Notes under the pieces: generated by a model | Told to the model about the DNA's origin: nothing | The model's database searches: none | Seen by the model: only the letters and a program-made list of their open reading frames with translations | Program-made: the position numbers and the translations under genes | Part shown: one piece after another, positions 1-7,739 of the stretch | How the letters are laid out: each line of letters opens with the position of its first letter | How positions within the stretch are numbered: position 1 is the first letter of the stretch | DNA from: Methylobacter sp. | Lineage (GTDB): Bacteria; Pseudomonadota; Gammaproteobacteria; Methylococcales; Methylomonadaceae | DNA length: 54,062 nt | NCBI GenBank assembly: GCA_004299305.1 | Contig: SCPZ01000083.1 | Span: forward strand, 1 to 54,062 | Reading direction: 5' to 3'

Positions 1-555
1 GCCCCAACCGGCTGAGGTATGCAGTCCATTCAAATCCTTGGCGTTTTGAGTGATGATGTTAATAACGGCAAGAAAGGAATTAGCGCCATATAAGGCCGAA
101 CCGGGGCCGCGCACCACTTCAACACGCTTGATCGTATCCACCGGCAAATCATCGTACACCCAGGTGCTGCCGGCATTTTGCAGGTTATGATCCAGCGGGT
201 GACCGTTCAACAGCATCTGCACTTTTTCAGACAACTGTGTGCTGACGCCGCGAACTTCAATTCTACGTATCCCAAGATTGGTTTGCGTAATGCCGATACC
301 CGGAACCAATCGCAGCACATCCAACAAATTGCGCGCGCCGATATGGGCAATATCATCTTGAGTAATAACAGTGGTGCTGGCAATCGTCTTGTCTACATGT
401 TCCGGTATTTTCGAGGCAGTCGTCACGACTTGTCTTTCTGCGGCAAGATAGGCCAATTCCTGTTCCAGGGTATTGTGCTCCGCTGATGTTTCTGCAAAAG
501 CGCTCGAATTTAAGACCAAGGCACCGACCAGTAGGCTATATAGATATTTAATCAT
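1..555 (-). CDS. TonB-dependent receptor, N-terminal part (cut by window edge)
   Basis: Reading leftward from the ATG at 553-555 gives 185 codons running off the left edge. The product starts with a signal peptide (hydrophobic stretch ending SSAFA-ETS). A plug domain follows: VVTTASKIPEHVDK, then TTVITQDDI, then a VLRLVPGIGI stretch, then IKRVEVVRGPGSALYGANS. The RVEVVRGPGSALYG block is the hallmark of TonB-dependent outer-membrane receptors, which take up siderophores, metals, cobalamin or other large ligands. The beta-barrel is outside the window, so the ligand cannot be read. The start overlaps the stop of the upstream periplasmic binding-protein gene (ATGA), so the two are probably translationally coupled. 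Family is certain; substrate unknown. Confidence 0.9.
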   Translation of the reverse strand, partial: MIKYLYSLLVGALVLNSSAFAETSAEHNTLEQELAYLAAERQVVTTASKIPEHVDKTIASTTVITQDDIAHIGARNLLDVLRLVPGIGITQTNLGIRRIEVRGVSTQLSEKVQMLLNGHPLDHNLQNAGSTWVYDDLPVDTIKRVEVVRGPGSALYGANSFLAVINIITQNAKDLNGLHTSAGWG

Positions 556-1487
556 TTGTCGCAACCCACAATTGTATTAACCGAATCAAGCGCGTCTTGA
601 TTGAACTTGAATTGCAATGAGTCAAGAGCGCATTTGTTTAAAGTAATCGTTGAACCGGCAGGGCTTTGCACGGTACCACTCGGTATTTTATTGGTATCCA
701 TCGCCATGGCTAAATTCGCTGACTGCCGTCCAATCGTGGCAATATCCGCAGAAATCGCCAAAACAGCGCCTTGGTCTATATAGACATCGCTATAAGCATA
801 AACGGGTTTTTTTTGCTGTTGCGCCGCTTGAAGGATTTTCTGCACCGACTCTTTACCGTTTAAGACAATCGGGTCGGAAATAATCCAGAACATGTCTATT
901 TTCGGCAGCAAGTCATTGAGTGCGTCGCCGATTTCTTGCGGATCATTAATGGGTTGATTAATGATATTTAGCCCTAACGCTAAAGCGTCTTTTTTGATGG
1001 TTTCTACGTATTCATGACTAAAGTTATCATTGTAGAGCAGGCCGATTGTTTTAAGCGTTGGAAAGAAATAGTGTAATAGCGATATTTCTTGCGCTGATGA
1101 CAATTCATTAGCGACACCATAAGTTCCTTGGCCAATATCCAATCTTTGCCAATTAATAGCCGCTGAAAATAATAATTTTTTCGTAGGGGCTGCATTGTGT
1201 GCTAGCGAATAGGCCTTGGTGCCGATGCAATAAATAAGTGCAGGATTTTCTTGTTGGATACGTTTTTTCAGCTCAACTTCGGCTTCAGGATAACGGTCTA
1301 AACTAAACTCAGTCCATTGGTAACCGTTTTGTTGTATGATTTTTTTAAATTCTATAGCGATTTTTTCATATCGATAAACAGCACTGTCGCTGTTAATAAT
1401 CAGTACTTTGCCCGATTGGGCAAATCCAACGTTAGTCAAACAGGCCGTCAACAGAATTAAGACCTTATAAAAATTTATTATTTTCAT
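552..1487 (-). CDS. ABC-type periplasmic substrate-binding protein (ABC_sub_bind family)
   Basis: A 311-residue protein with a Sec signal peptide (LILLTACLTNVGFA, cleavage before QSGK). It is followed by an alpha/beta fold resembling the ABC_sub_bind (COG2984) family: KVLIINSDSAVYRYEKIAIEF, then IYCIGTKAYSLA, then a TIGLLYNDNFSHEY strand-turn and DMFWIISDPIVLN. No permease or ATPase gene lies next to it. Instead it sits between a PhnD-like binding protein and a TonB receptor, so it may act as a periplasmic ligand sensor or chaperone rather than as part of a classical importer (inference). A good Shine-Dalgarno (AGGAAG, 5 nt from ATG) supports the start. The stop overlaps the receptor start. 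Confidence 0.8.
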   Translation of the reverse strand: MKIINFYKVLILLTACLTNVGFAQSGKVLIINSDSAVYRYEKIAIEFKKIIQQNGYQWTEFSLDRYPEAEVELKKRIQQENPALIYCIGTKAYSLAHNAAPTKKLLFSAAINWQRLDIGQGTYGVANELSSAQEISLLHYFFPTLKTIGLLYNDNFSHEYVETIKKDALALGLNIINQPINDPQEIGDALNDLLPKIDMFWIISDPIVLNGKESVQKILQAAQQQKKPVYAYSDVYIDQGAVLAISADIATIGRQSANLAMAMDTNKIPSGTVQSPAGSTITLNKCALDSLQFKFNQDALDSVNTIVGCDK

Positions 1488-1533
1488 AGTGGCTTCCTGT
1501 TTTTATAGAATGTGCGGCGATTATTGAAGTATT

Positions 1534-2346
1534 TCATTTCAACGTACTCCAGCCATCTATGCCCAATAACTTTAAATTTGCTTTTCCCGCTTCTACCTCC
1601 GACATTTCGCGTAACACCTTAAGTAATTGAGTTTCTTGTTGATTCGGTTTTTTTAATGTTGCAGCAATGAGTATGTAGTCTTTTTCGCTGAAACCCAAGG
1701 TATGTAATTCTCGAAAGTGACCGGGATTCATCTGCGCCAGTTTATCTAAACCATTTTCTGCGGAAATGGCAGCGGAGGCCATGCCAAAACCTACGGCGAG
1801 GAGCGCATCAAGATCTTTAGGCACGATAAGTATTTTAATATCTTTAAGTAGCGCTTCTTGCCCTTTTCCGAGGATTTGTTTCAATACACTGTGAACGTAT
1901 TCTTCGCTTCCGGCTGCGGCAATCACGGTATTTTTAAGCATAGAGACATTAGCAATGTCTTTATTTGCGCTTAATACCTTCCTTTGCATGGTGTCGCCCT
2001 TTGCTGTGGCAACGAGAGCAATTTCCAGCGGCACCTTCTTTTGCTGCAATTCTTTTAAATGCCAACTGGATAATAGATAGATATTGCCTTTTTCCTGGAT
2101 TGACTTTTCGAAGTTTTCTTTAAGATCAAAAGGTTGTAAGTAATAGCCGCCATGGTTTTCCAAATAAACATCAAAGCCCATTTTTAACGTGGCAAAATTA
2201 TTGATGTTCGTTTCTGTATTGTAAAAATAAAAAGTCGGCTCTGCATCTACAGCATCTACAGTCGGCTCTACATTGGACTGGGCCGACCAATAGCCGCCGC
2301 TAATAAATACAAAAAAGATAAAAAAAATAGGCAAGGTACGCTTCAT
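1534..2346 (-). CDS. PhnD-like periplasmic binding protein
   Basis: A 270-residue protein with an N-terminal signal or membrane anchor (FFIFFVFISGGYW). Its body resembles the phosphate/phosphonate-binding PhnD-like family: a MGFDVYLENHGG helix, an IYLLSSWHLKEL segment, then a VALVAT-like ligand strand (LEIALVATAKGD) and the typical second-lobe pattern LKNTVIAAAGSEEYVHSVL. Such proteins often occur alone or fused to signalling domains and need not import phosphonate. It is the first gene of a leftward operon with the ABC_sub_bind protein and the TonB receptor. There is no clear Shine-Dalgarno before the ATG. Family call is moderate; ligand unknown. Confidence 0.65.
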   Translation of the reverse strand: MKRTLPIFFIFFVFISGGYWSAQSNVEPTVDAVDAEPTFYFYNTETNINNFATLKMGFDVYLENHGGYYLQPFDLKENFEKSIQEKGNIYLLSSWHLKELQQKKVPLEIALVATAKGDTMQRKVLSANKDIANVSMLKNTVIAAAGSEEYVHSVLKQILGKGQEALLKDIKILIVPKDLDALLAVGFGMASAAISAENGLDKLAQMNPGHFRELHTLGFSEKDYILIAATLKKPNQQETQLLKVLREMSEVEAGKANLKLLGIDGWSTLK

Positions 2347-2635
2347 TTTTAATGTTTTTCTTTAAAACCGCATTTTCAATGTCAAGAAGAAAATCTTTAG
2401 ATTGATCATGATGGTATTCTGTCAGAATTATAAGAGGTTGCAATGATAGCCTTTAAAGAAGAATAAAGCACTTTAAAAAACACGACTTAATTCCAGTAAA
2501 TCGGCTTGCAATTACGACAGTCATTTGGTAATTCAAAAAAAATATCGAGCCGAGTTTTATAAGATTGGCGTGCCTTTCTGGGTAGCAAAGAGCTCTTGCC
2601 AGTATCATCATTCGACCTAGTGTAATCGTTCACTT

Positions 2636-2655
2636 CCCCTTTTGGAAAAAGGGGG
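2636..2655. repeat. C-rich/G-rich inverted repeat
   Basis: CCCCTTTT and AAAAGGGG face each other across a very short loop, flanked by further CAC/GTG pairing. Short palindromes of this kind are commonly dispersed intergenic repeats. Only one copy was noticed in this window. Confidence 0.5.
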
Positions 2656-2861
2656 GTGAGTGTTTACCAATAGGTTATTTGAGTTCAGCACAGGCCCGCT
2701 CGTTTCATTCGCTAAATACTCCCATCTGATTGACAAATCGTATACGTTTGTAAGCCTTGGTAGGCCTTGATCTTCAAGGTATTCCGTTGTTTCAAAGTTG
2801 TACGTTTTCAAGGTAAGATGGGAGTAGTAAGTATTCAGCCCCCTTGGCTCCATACGGTTGG

Positions 2862-2901
2862 TTTAGCCATTAAACGGTTCGTTTAAAGTTTTATGGCTAA
2901 A
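2862..2901. repeat. Inverted repeat TTTAGCCAT / ATGGCTAAA
   Basis: A 9-bp perfect inverted repeat whose interior contains a second pairing (TAAAC / GTTTA), giving a two-stage hairpin. No poly-T follows on either strand, so it is not an obvious terminator. Function unknown. Confidence 0.5.
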
Positions 2902-2932
2902 TCATCCTATTGAAAAATATATTGTTACGCCA

Positions 2933-2965
2933 AGACCTTCCAGGTTTTAAAAACCTGGAAGGTCT
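2933..2965. repeat. 33-bp perfect palindrome (AGACCTTCCAGG family)
   Basis: A perfect 16-bp stem (AGACCTTCCAGGTTTT against its complement) surrounds a single central A. It lies 28 bp downstream of the leftward sulfotransferase stop. Palindromes with the core GACCTTCCAGG are familiar dispersed elements in several bacterial genomes. It could serve as a transcription or mRNA-stability end structure for the sulfotransferase transcript (inference). Confidence 0.75.
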
Positions 2966-2993
2966 AAATACGGTCGGGGTCTGAATAGTTACG

Positions 2994-3827
2994 CTAAATG
3001 TAGGTTCGCCAGAACTGGGCAATTTCTTCTACATCTTTCCACGCTGGGGTATTTTGCACGGTCTGGTCAAATACCTTCGGCCATTGTGGGGGCTGTGGTC
3101 TGACCTGTTGACGGATAATATGCAAGTCTTTATATCCATAAATAAAGTCATCTTCAAAAGTCACTTGCTCGACGTTTTCAAAATCATGGGCAAAGCCGGT
3201 CTCTCCTAAAAAAGCATAAATATCTTCCATAGCGCCCTTAGGATTTTGCGTAAGCTGATCGTATTCGACAAAATGCATACAGTCTAGCCAGCCACGAGTA
3301 GCTGCGTCACGGATGGCATTGTAGGCATATCCGACATTTTGACTGTTGTCTAAAAAATACGCCATTCGCCCTAAAGCGGTTTTTGATTTGATGGGGTCAT
3401 CTTTCTCAAAGGGTGTCTGGCTTAATGCTGAAGTGCGGCGAAATGCCTGCTCAAAAGAAGCCAGTACATCGCGTAAATCACGTACGGCGACTATTACTTT
3501 TATCTTCTCCCTACCCCCCAGTATTGTGGCGGCCATTTCCAGATATTCGGGCCATCTACGGCTTTTATCAAAGCATACGGGTCTGTCTGTGTGCCGGAAA
3601 TAGGATCGCAGTATGCCTTCAAGCACATTTCGCTTTATAGTTTCGCTCTGCCGACGACCCATAGCGCAAAATGCTAGGTTTTTATCCCAAATATTACGTA
3701 CCTGTTCCAAAATATGTACAACTTCAGATGTGGGGGTCACATAAAAGCGCGGATTTTGTCCAAGAATGTTCATCAGTAAAGTCGAGCCGCTACGGGGTAA
3801 GCCCGCAACCATGTAAATTGTTTTCAT
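2994..3827 (-). CDS. Sulfotransferase family protein
   Basis: A 277-residue cytosolic protein opening with GLPRSGSTLLMNILG, the 5'-phosphosulfate loop that binds the PAPS donor in sulfotransferases. Further family marks are CFDKSRRWPEYL and VRDLRDVLASFEQAF, the latter holding the 3'-phosphate-binding Arg and Ser pattern. Such enzymes move sulfate from PAPS to hydroxyl or amino groups on lipids, sugars, proteins or metabolites; the acceptor cannot be predicted. It stands alone, with a palindrome just past its stop and a weak ribosome site at its start. Length and motifs look intact. Confidence 0.85.
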   Translation of the reverse strand: MKTIYMVAGLPRSGSTLLMNILGQNPRFYVTPTSEVVHILEQVRNIWDKNLAFCAMGRRQSETIKRNVLEGILRSYFRHTDRPVCFDKSRRWPEYLEMAATILGGREKIKVIVAVRDLRDVLASFEQAFRRTSALSQTPFEKDDPIKSKTALGRMAYFLDNSQNVGYAYNAIRDAATRGWLDCMHFVEYDQLTQNPKGAMEDIYAFLGETGFAHDFENVEQVTFEDDFIYGYKDLHIIRQQVRPQPPQWPKVFDQTVQNTPAWKDVEEIAQFWRTYI

Positions 3828-3963
3828 GCGGATGTTCCAAGAAGGTTAAATAAGGGGGCAGTTTTTTTTGCTCGCTACTATAATTAAATGTATAAACTCA
3901 ATACCTCAATCCAGGTAGCGCAGGCCAGCATGGATCAGTTTGTTGGAAGCGGATGAGGCTATC

Positions 3964-4119
3964 ATGCCCAGTCGCCCTGATCAACGATGGCTATCTCAGG
4001 CCTTGCAAGGCCGTATCATTCGCGGTTCAGGCACGCGAGCTAAACGGTTTTTACACGACATATCAATATTGACTGAGTACTTTGTGCAAAGTCCCGTTTT
4101 ACGAATCACGCAGCTGTAA
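3964..4119 (+). other. Unrecognised 51-codon reading frame, possible gene fragment
   Basis: Between the divergently placed sulfotransferase and phosphodiesterase genes, a rightward frame reads MPSRPDQRWLSQALQGRI, then a GSGTRAKRFLHDI stretch, ending at a TAA at 4117-4119. The open frame extends upstream (ISLLEADEAI) to a TAG near 3919 without a good start. The composition is protein-like, but no family is recognised and there is no Shine-Dalgarno. It may be the C-terminal remnant of a lost gene. Its 3' end overlaps the end of the leftward phosphodiesterase gene. Confidence 0.25.
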
Positions 4120-4860
4120 TGCCAGTTGCGGGTAATCGGTAATTAGGATATTGACTTTCAGGTCCAGCGCTTTTTGAATATCATCCACGTTGTTACAGGT
4201 ATAAACCCCGGCGCCTTTGCCGTGGTCGCGGAGAAGCTTTGCAATGGAATCGTTATGGATGTCGATGGGCAGGCAAAAACCGGCAAGAAAACCATATTCT
4301 TCCATAAATTGCTCAATGTCGGCTTGGGTGTGATGGCCGGACAGCAGATAGTAAAGCGGCAAATCCGGCGCGTGTTGATGGGTAAATATCAGGCCGGGAA
4401 GGCTATATGAGGAAATAAACACCCCGTCGTCAGCCAATGAGCCGATGATAGCCAGCATTTGCAGTATCTTGCTTTCCAGTCGTTGCTGCGGCTCCCCGTC
4501 ACGGCTTTTAAGCTCAATATCCAGGCCGCAACGCCCTCGGTAGGTATCAATAAATTCCTTCAGACTCAAAGCGCCTTCCGCTACTGCATCGGGTGAGCAA
4601 TATCCGGCAAAATCCATTTGTTCAAGTTGCGCGAGATTAAAATCGTCTATGCATTTTCCCGAATAACCCAGCTTATCCAGATACCCGTCATGCCAAAGCA
4701 CCGGCACCTCATCCAAGCTCAACTGCACATCCGTTTCAATACCGTCTATTGGGTATTGAAGCGCATGATTAAAGGCGGCGCGGGTGTTTTCGGCAATCGC
4801 TACGGCCTCCTTGTTAGCGCCGCGATGGGCAAATATCAAACATGTATTTCGCTTGCTCAT
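4099..4860 (-). CDS. Glycerophosphodiester phosphodiesterase
   Basis: A GDPD-family enzyme of 253 residues that hydrolyses glycerophosphodiesters to glycerol-3-phosphate and an alcohol. Visible marks: the catalytic FAHRGAN near the start, ENTRAAF, the metal-binding GIETDVQLSLDEVPVLWHD (Glu/Asp pair and catalytic His), LDIELKS, and the final GVYTCNN ... LITDYPQLA. There is no signal peptide, so a cytosolic UgpQ-like role is likely. An ATG 15 bases further upstream is in frame, but GAGGA lies 8 nt before the ATG at 4858-4860, which I take as the true start. It stands alone. Confidence 0.88.
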   Translation of the reverse strand: MSKRNTCLIFAHRGANKEAVAIAENTRAAFNHALQYPIDGIETDVQLSLDEVPVLWHDGYLDKLGYSGKCIDDFNLAQLEQMDFAGYCSPDAVAEGALSLKEFIDTYRGRCGLDIELKSRDGEPQQRLESKILQMLAIIGSLADDGVFISSYSLPGLIFTHQHAPDLPLYYLLSGHHTQADIEQFMEEYGFLAGFCLPIDIHNDSIAKLLRDHGKGAGVYTCNNVDDIQKALDLKVNILITDYPQLALQLRDS

Positions 4861-5184
4861 GGTGTTATTCCTCATTGACGCAAATTAGCATTGGTTGCAG
4901 GTAACTATTCTAATAAGGTATGAGACCGCATACCTACGGATAAAAAACTCTGTTTTCAATTATATTGCTTTGTTCAACCGATTTTTTGGTTTATTCATCA
5001 ATTTACTTAACTTGGAAGCGGATCGATAGCAGTTGATTGAAAATAAAATTGGAAGGAACTGGAGCGCAAAGATGTAGGCGCTTCGCCTAAAGCGCCTACT
5101 GTTGGTAGGCGATGCATGTGGCAGCGTAGCGCTGTGTCGAAGCTGGTATAATGAAACAACGATTCCAATTTTTTTTAAGTGAAT
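4861..5184. other. Intergenic region between divergent genes
   Basis: About 320 bases between the leftward phosphodiesterase and the rightward PP-loop operon. Apart from the hairpin at 5074-5099 and another GTAGGCG shortly after it (5106-5112), I see no gene. A leftward 78-codon frame here has no domain or ribosome site. Promoters for both directions must lie here. Confidence 0.5.
5074..5099. repeat. Perfect 10-bp hairpin GTAGGCGCTT / AAGCGCCTAC
   Basis: GTAGGCGCTT at 5074-5083 pairs with AAGCGCCTAC at 5090-5099 across a 6-nt loop that itself repeats CGCCTA. There is no T-tract on either side, so it is more likely a dispersed repeat or mRNA leader structure than a terminator. Confidence 0.6.
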
Positions 5185-6231
5185 ATGAGTAAACAAAGAA
5201 AAGCAGTGGCATTAATTTCCGGCGGACTGGATTCAATGCTGGCAGCGAAAACCATCATGGAACAGGGCGTTCATGTCGAAGGCATCAACTTTTTTACCGG
5301 TTTTTGCGTGGAAGGCCACACCCATGCTATCAGGGCCAATGATAAGGCCAAACCTAAACGTAACAACTCCTTATGGGTGGCAGAGCAGTTAGGCATGAAG
5401 CTGCACATCGTCGATGTGATCGAGGAATATAAAGATGTCTTGATTAACCCGAAACACGGCTACGGCGCACACATGAATCCTTGCCTGGATTGCAAGATTT
5501 TCATGGTCAACAAGGCCAAGCAATGGCTGGTCGAAAACGATTTCGACTTCATCATCACCGGTGAAGTGATCGGCCAACGGCCGATGTCGCAGCGCAAAGC
5601 GACGATGCCGATCGTGTCCAGGGAATCAGGCGCCGATGATCTGTTATTGCGGCCTTTGTGCGCCAAAAATCTGCCTGCAACCCTGCCGGAACGGGAAGGC
5701 TGGGTTGATAGGGAAAAGCTGCATGATTTTAGCGGACGCTCGCGCAAGCCTCAGATGGCGATGGCCGAACAATTCGGCTTTGACGATTATGCCCAGCCTG
5801 CGGGCGGCTGCTGTTTTCTGACCGATGCCAGCTATTCATCCAAACTGGTCGATCTATGGAAAGCGCGCGACGGCGATAAGCAATATGACCTGGACGATGT
5901 GATGCTGCTGAAAGTCGGCAGACATATCAGGCCGGAGAAACACTTTAAAATCATCGTGGCCAGGGAAGAAGGCGAAGGCCGCTTTATGCAGGGCTACAAA
6001 AAAGAATTCATTACCATGAATTGCGCCAGCCATGCAGGCCCGCTGGTATTGGTGGACGGCTCGCCTTCGGCTGAGGATTTGTTTTTGGCTGCGCGAATTA
6101 CCGCCCGCTACGGCCAAGGACGCAACGCCGAACAAGTCGATGTCAGTATTACCGATAAAGCGGGTTCTGAACGGATTATTCAGGTCAAGCCGTTCGGTGC
6201 AGAAGAAATTCCTCAGCAGTGGTATATATGA
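5185..6231 (+). CDS. PP-loop ATP pyrophosphatase, MnmA/ThiI-like putative tRNA thiolation enzyme
   Basis: A 348-residue protein with an N-terminal PP-loop (ALISGGLDSMLAAKTI, about residues 9-24). This motif adenylates a base or carbonyl with ATP before sulfur transfer. A Cys pair in HMNPCLDCKIFM (about 100-110) and QPAGGCCFLTD (about 205-215) are likely catalytic or metal-binding cysteines. The C-terminal third (after about residue 230: VGRHIRPEKHFKIIVARE) resembles the NFACT-R-type RNA-associated domain (moderate certainty). It overlaps by ATGA with a TusA-like sulfur carrier, fitting a relay that thiolates tRNA or another RNA (inference). The ATG at 5185 is preferred over an in-frame GTG six bases upstream. 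Databases often label this family loosely as a 5-methylaminomethyl-2-thiouridylate methyltransferase. Confidence 0.75.
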   Translation: MSKQRKAVALISGGLDSMLAAKTIMEQGVHVEGINFFTGFCVEGHTHAIRANDKAKPKRNNSLWVAEQLGMKLHIVDVIEEYKDVLINPKHGYGAHMNPCLDCKIFMVNKAKQWLVENDFDFIITGEVIGQRPMSQRKATMPIVSRESGADDLLLRPLCAKNLPATLPEREGWVDREKLHDFSGRSRKPQMAMAEQFGFDDYAQPAGGCCFLTDASYSSKLVDLWKARDGDKQYDLDDVMLLKVGRHIRPEKHFKIIVAREEGEGRFMQGYKKEFITMNCASHAGPLVLVDGSPSAEDLFLAARITARYGQGRNAEQVDVSITDKAGSERIIQVKPFGAEEIPQQWYI

Positions 6232-6455
6232 ATAGAGAAACATTAAATGCACGCCGCTTGCTGTGCCCGTTGCCGGTCATTCGCACCCAGGATAAAGTCA
6301 AACAGCTTAAAGCGGGCGATCAGCTGGAAGTTATTTGCACCGATCCCGGCGTAATGCAGGACATCCCGGCTTGGTGTCGAATCAATGGGCATAAAGTACT
6401 GGAAACCATTTCCGGCGATCATGAATACATTATTATTTTGGAAGTAGGTGAGTAA
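6228..6455 (+). CDS. TusA-like sulfur carrier protein
   Basis: A 75-residue protein with the SirA/TusA fold. LLCPLPVIRTQDKVKQL carries the CPxP motif whose Cys accepts persulfide sulfur, followed by LKAGDQLEVICTDPG and IPAWCRINGH. TusA-type proteins hand sulfur to thiolation enzymes or molybdenum-cofactor pathways. Here the ATG overlaps the stop of the PP-loop gene (ATGA) and its own stop overlaps the next start (TAATG), so the three genes form one transcript. This makes it the probable sulfur donor for the PP-loop enzyme (inference). An upstream GTG in frame at 6219 was rejected because the overlap ATG gives the normal length. Confidence 0.85.
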   Translation: MNRETLNARRLLCPLPVIRTQDKVKQLKAGDQLEVICTDPGVMQDIPAWCRINGHKVLETISGDHEYIIILEVGE

Positions 6456-7600
6456 TGGCTGATGCTTTAGATGCCGTAAAAATGGATAAACTAAAAGCCA
6501 GGGCTAGCTATGTCGGCGCGGCGATTAACGTTCTCCAGACACTGATTAAAATCGGTTTCGGCATCCTTGGGCAGTCGGCGGCGTTAATTGCCGACGGTAT
6601 TCATTCGCTATCGGATTTGCTCAGCGATCTTTTGGTGATTATTGCGGTTAAATTAGGCAGTCGCGAGGCTGATCTTGACCATCCCTATGGTCATCGCCGT
6701 TTTGAAACCATTGCAACCGTTATTCTGGGAGCCAGCTTAATCGCGATCGGCGGCGCTATCGCCTGGTCGGTCATGGAGCGCATGGCGAATCCCGAGCATC
6801 TGCCGGTGCCCAACGTGTTGTCACTGGGTGTCGCGACGCTTTCAATCCTGATTAACGAATGGCTATACCAATATACTAAGCGTATTGCCAAAACCACCCG
6901 ATCCAAGTTGCTGCTGGCTAATGCCTGGCATCAGCGTAGCGATGCAATCTCGTCTCTGGTTGTTTTATTCGGCATAGGCGCGGTGATGCTGGGCTATCCG
7001 CTGGCCGATGCGGTTGCCGCTATTGTGGTTGCATTGATGGTGGCTAAAATCGGCTTGAATCTGGTGCTGGAGAGTATCAAGGAATTGGTCGATACCTCAT
7101 TGCCGCCCGAACTGGTCGCCGAGATCAGGGCAGCCATTCATGCTATTGACGGCGTTGAAGGCATCCATTTATTGCGCACCCGGCAAATGGGCGAGGATGC
7201 GCTGATTGATGCGCATATCGTTGTCGATCCCCGGATTACCGTTTCGGAAGGGCACATGATTGGCGATATAGTCAGGGATGATTTGATCAGGCGCTTTGAT
7301 GACGTGATGGATGTGCTGGTGCATGTCGATCCTGAAGATGACGAAGGTTTTTCGGGGCATTCCAGGCCGCTGTCTCGTGGTGATGTGCAGCATTTATTGG
7401 ATCGCTATCTGGTGGACTTTAAAGTGGCTATAGAAGATTTTAGAATCCATTACCTGGACGGCCAGATTGAAGTGGAAGTGATTTTGCCGTTTTCTATCAG
7501 CGAGTCGCCGCAACAGCTGGAGGCAATAAAAAAACAATGCAAACTGATGCGCGTGGAAGTTAAAAAAATCGATAATGTGTTTGTGTTTTTTAAAGTTTGA
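6455..7600 (+). CDS. Cation diffusion facilitator family metal transporter
   Basis: A 381-residue inner-membrane protein. After a short N-terminus come about six membrane helices with the CDF signature ALIADGIHSLSDLLSD (Asp47 and Asp54 region, transport site in TM2), HPYGHRRFETI, and HQRSDAISSL in TM5 (His159/Asp163). The cytosolic C-terminal domain follows (about residue 210 on), with HAIDGVEGIHLLRTRQMG and an extra extension of about 80 residues beyond the usual FieF-like length. It exports divalent metals such as Zn, Fe, Mn or Co in exchange for protons. It is translationally coupled (TAATG) to the sulfur-carrier gene; the link between metal export and sulfur transfer is unclear. Confidence 0.88.
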   Translation: MADALDAVKMDKLKARASYVGAAINVLQTLIKIGFGILGQSAALIADGIHSLSDLLSDLLVIIAVKLGSREADLDHPYGHRRFETIATVILGASLIAIGGAIAWSVMERMANPEHLPVPNVLSLGVATLSILINEWLYQYTKRIAKTTRSKLLLANAWHQRSDAISSLVVLFGIGAVMLGYPLADAVAAIVVALMVAKIGLNLVLESIKELVDTSLPPELVAEIRAAIHAIDGVEGIHLLRTRQMGEDALIDAHIVVDPRITVSEGHMIGDIVRDDLIRRFDDVMDVLVHVDPEDDEGFSGHSRPLSRGDVQHLLDRYLVDFKVAIEDFRIHYLDGQIEVEVILPFSISESPQQLEAIKKQCKLMRVEVKKIDNVFVFFKV

Positions 7601-7607
7601 AAAAATA

Positions 7608-7712
7608 GAACACAGATGATACTGATTAGACGAATTTACACGGATTGTTAAGAATCCAAAATAACTATTCTTTTATCAGTGACTATCCGTCAAATCCGTG
7701 TCATCCGTGTTC
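7608..7712. repeat. Imperfect inverted repeat (AACACRGATGA / TCATCCGTGTT)
   Basis: The left arm GAACACAGATGATACTGATT and the right arm ending GTCATCCGTGTTC are imperfect inverted copies of roughly 30-45 bases, with internal repeats of ACGGAT/ATCCGT. This kind of ACACGGATGA palindrome is a dispersed intergenic repeat in many bacteria. It fills most of the gap between the CDF gene and argJ. No T-tract. Confidence 0.6.
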
Positions 7713-7739
7713 GATTATGTAACTAATGAGGCTTAACTT

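Larger units (their letters stand above)
2347..2993. other. Non-coding stretch with three inverted repeats
   Basis: About 650 bases separate the binding-protein operon from the sulfotransferase. I see no convincing gene. A 78-codon leftward reading frame at 2617-2853 ends inside a C-rich/G-rich inverted repeat and has no recognisable domain or ribosome site. The stretch holds three hairpin-forming repeats, listed separately where strong. The upstream half (2347-2600) is AT-rich and probably carries the promoter of the leftward operon, but no clean -35/-10 pair stood out. Confidence 0.5.

Noticed and set aside
178-486. Rightward 102-codon open frame
   Set aside because: It lies antisense to a clear TonB-receptor plug domain whose reading frame and signal peptide are unambiguous.
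2617-2853. Leftward 78-codon frame as a gene
   Set aside because: Ends inside an inverted repeat, has no domain, no ribosome site and lies in a repeat-rich intergenic stretch.
4960-5196. Leftward 78-codon frame
   Set aside because: Overlaps the start of the PP-loop gene and a hairpin; no protein-family features.
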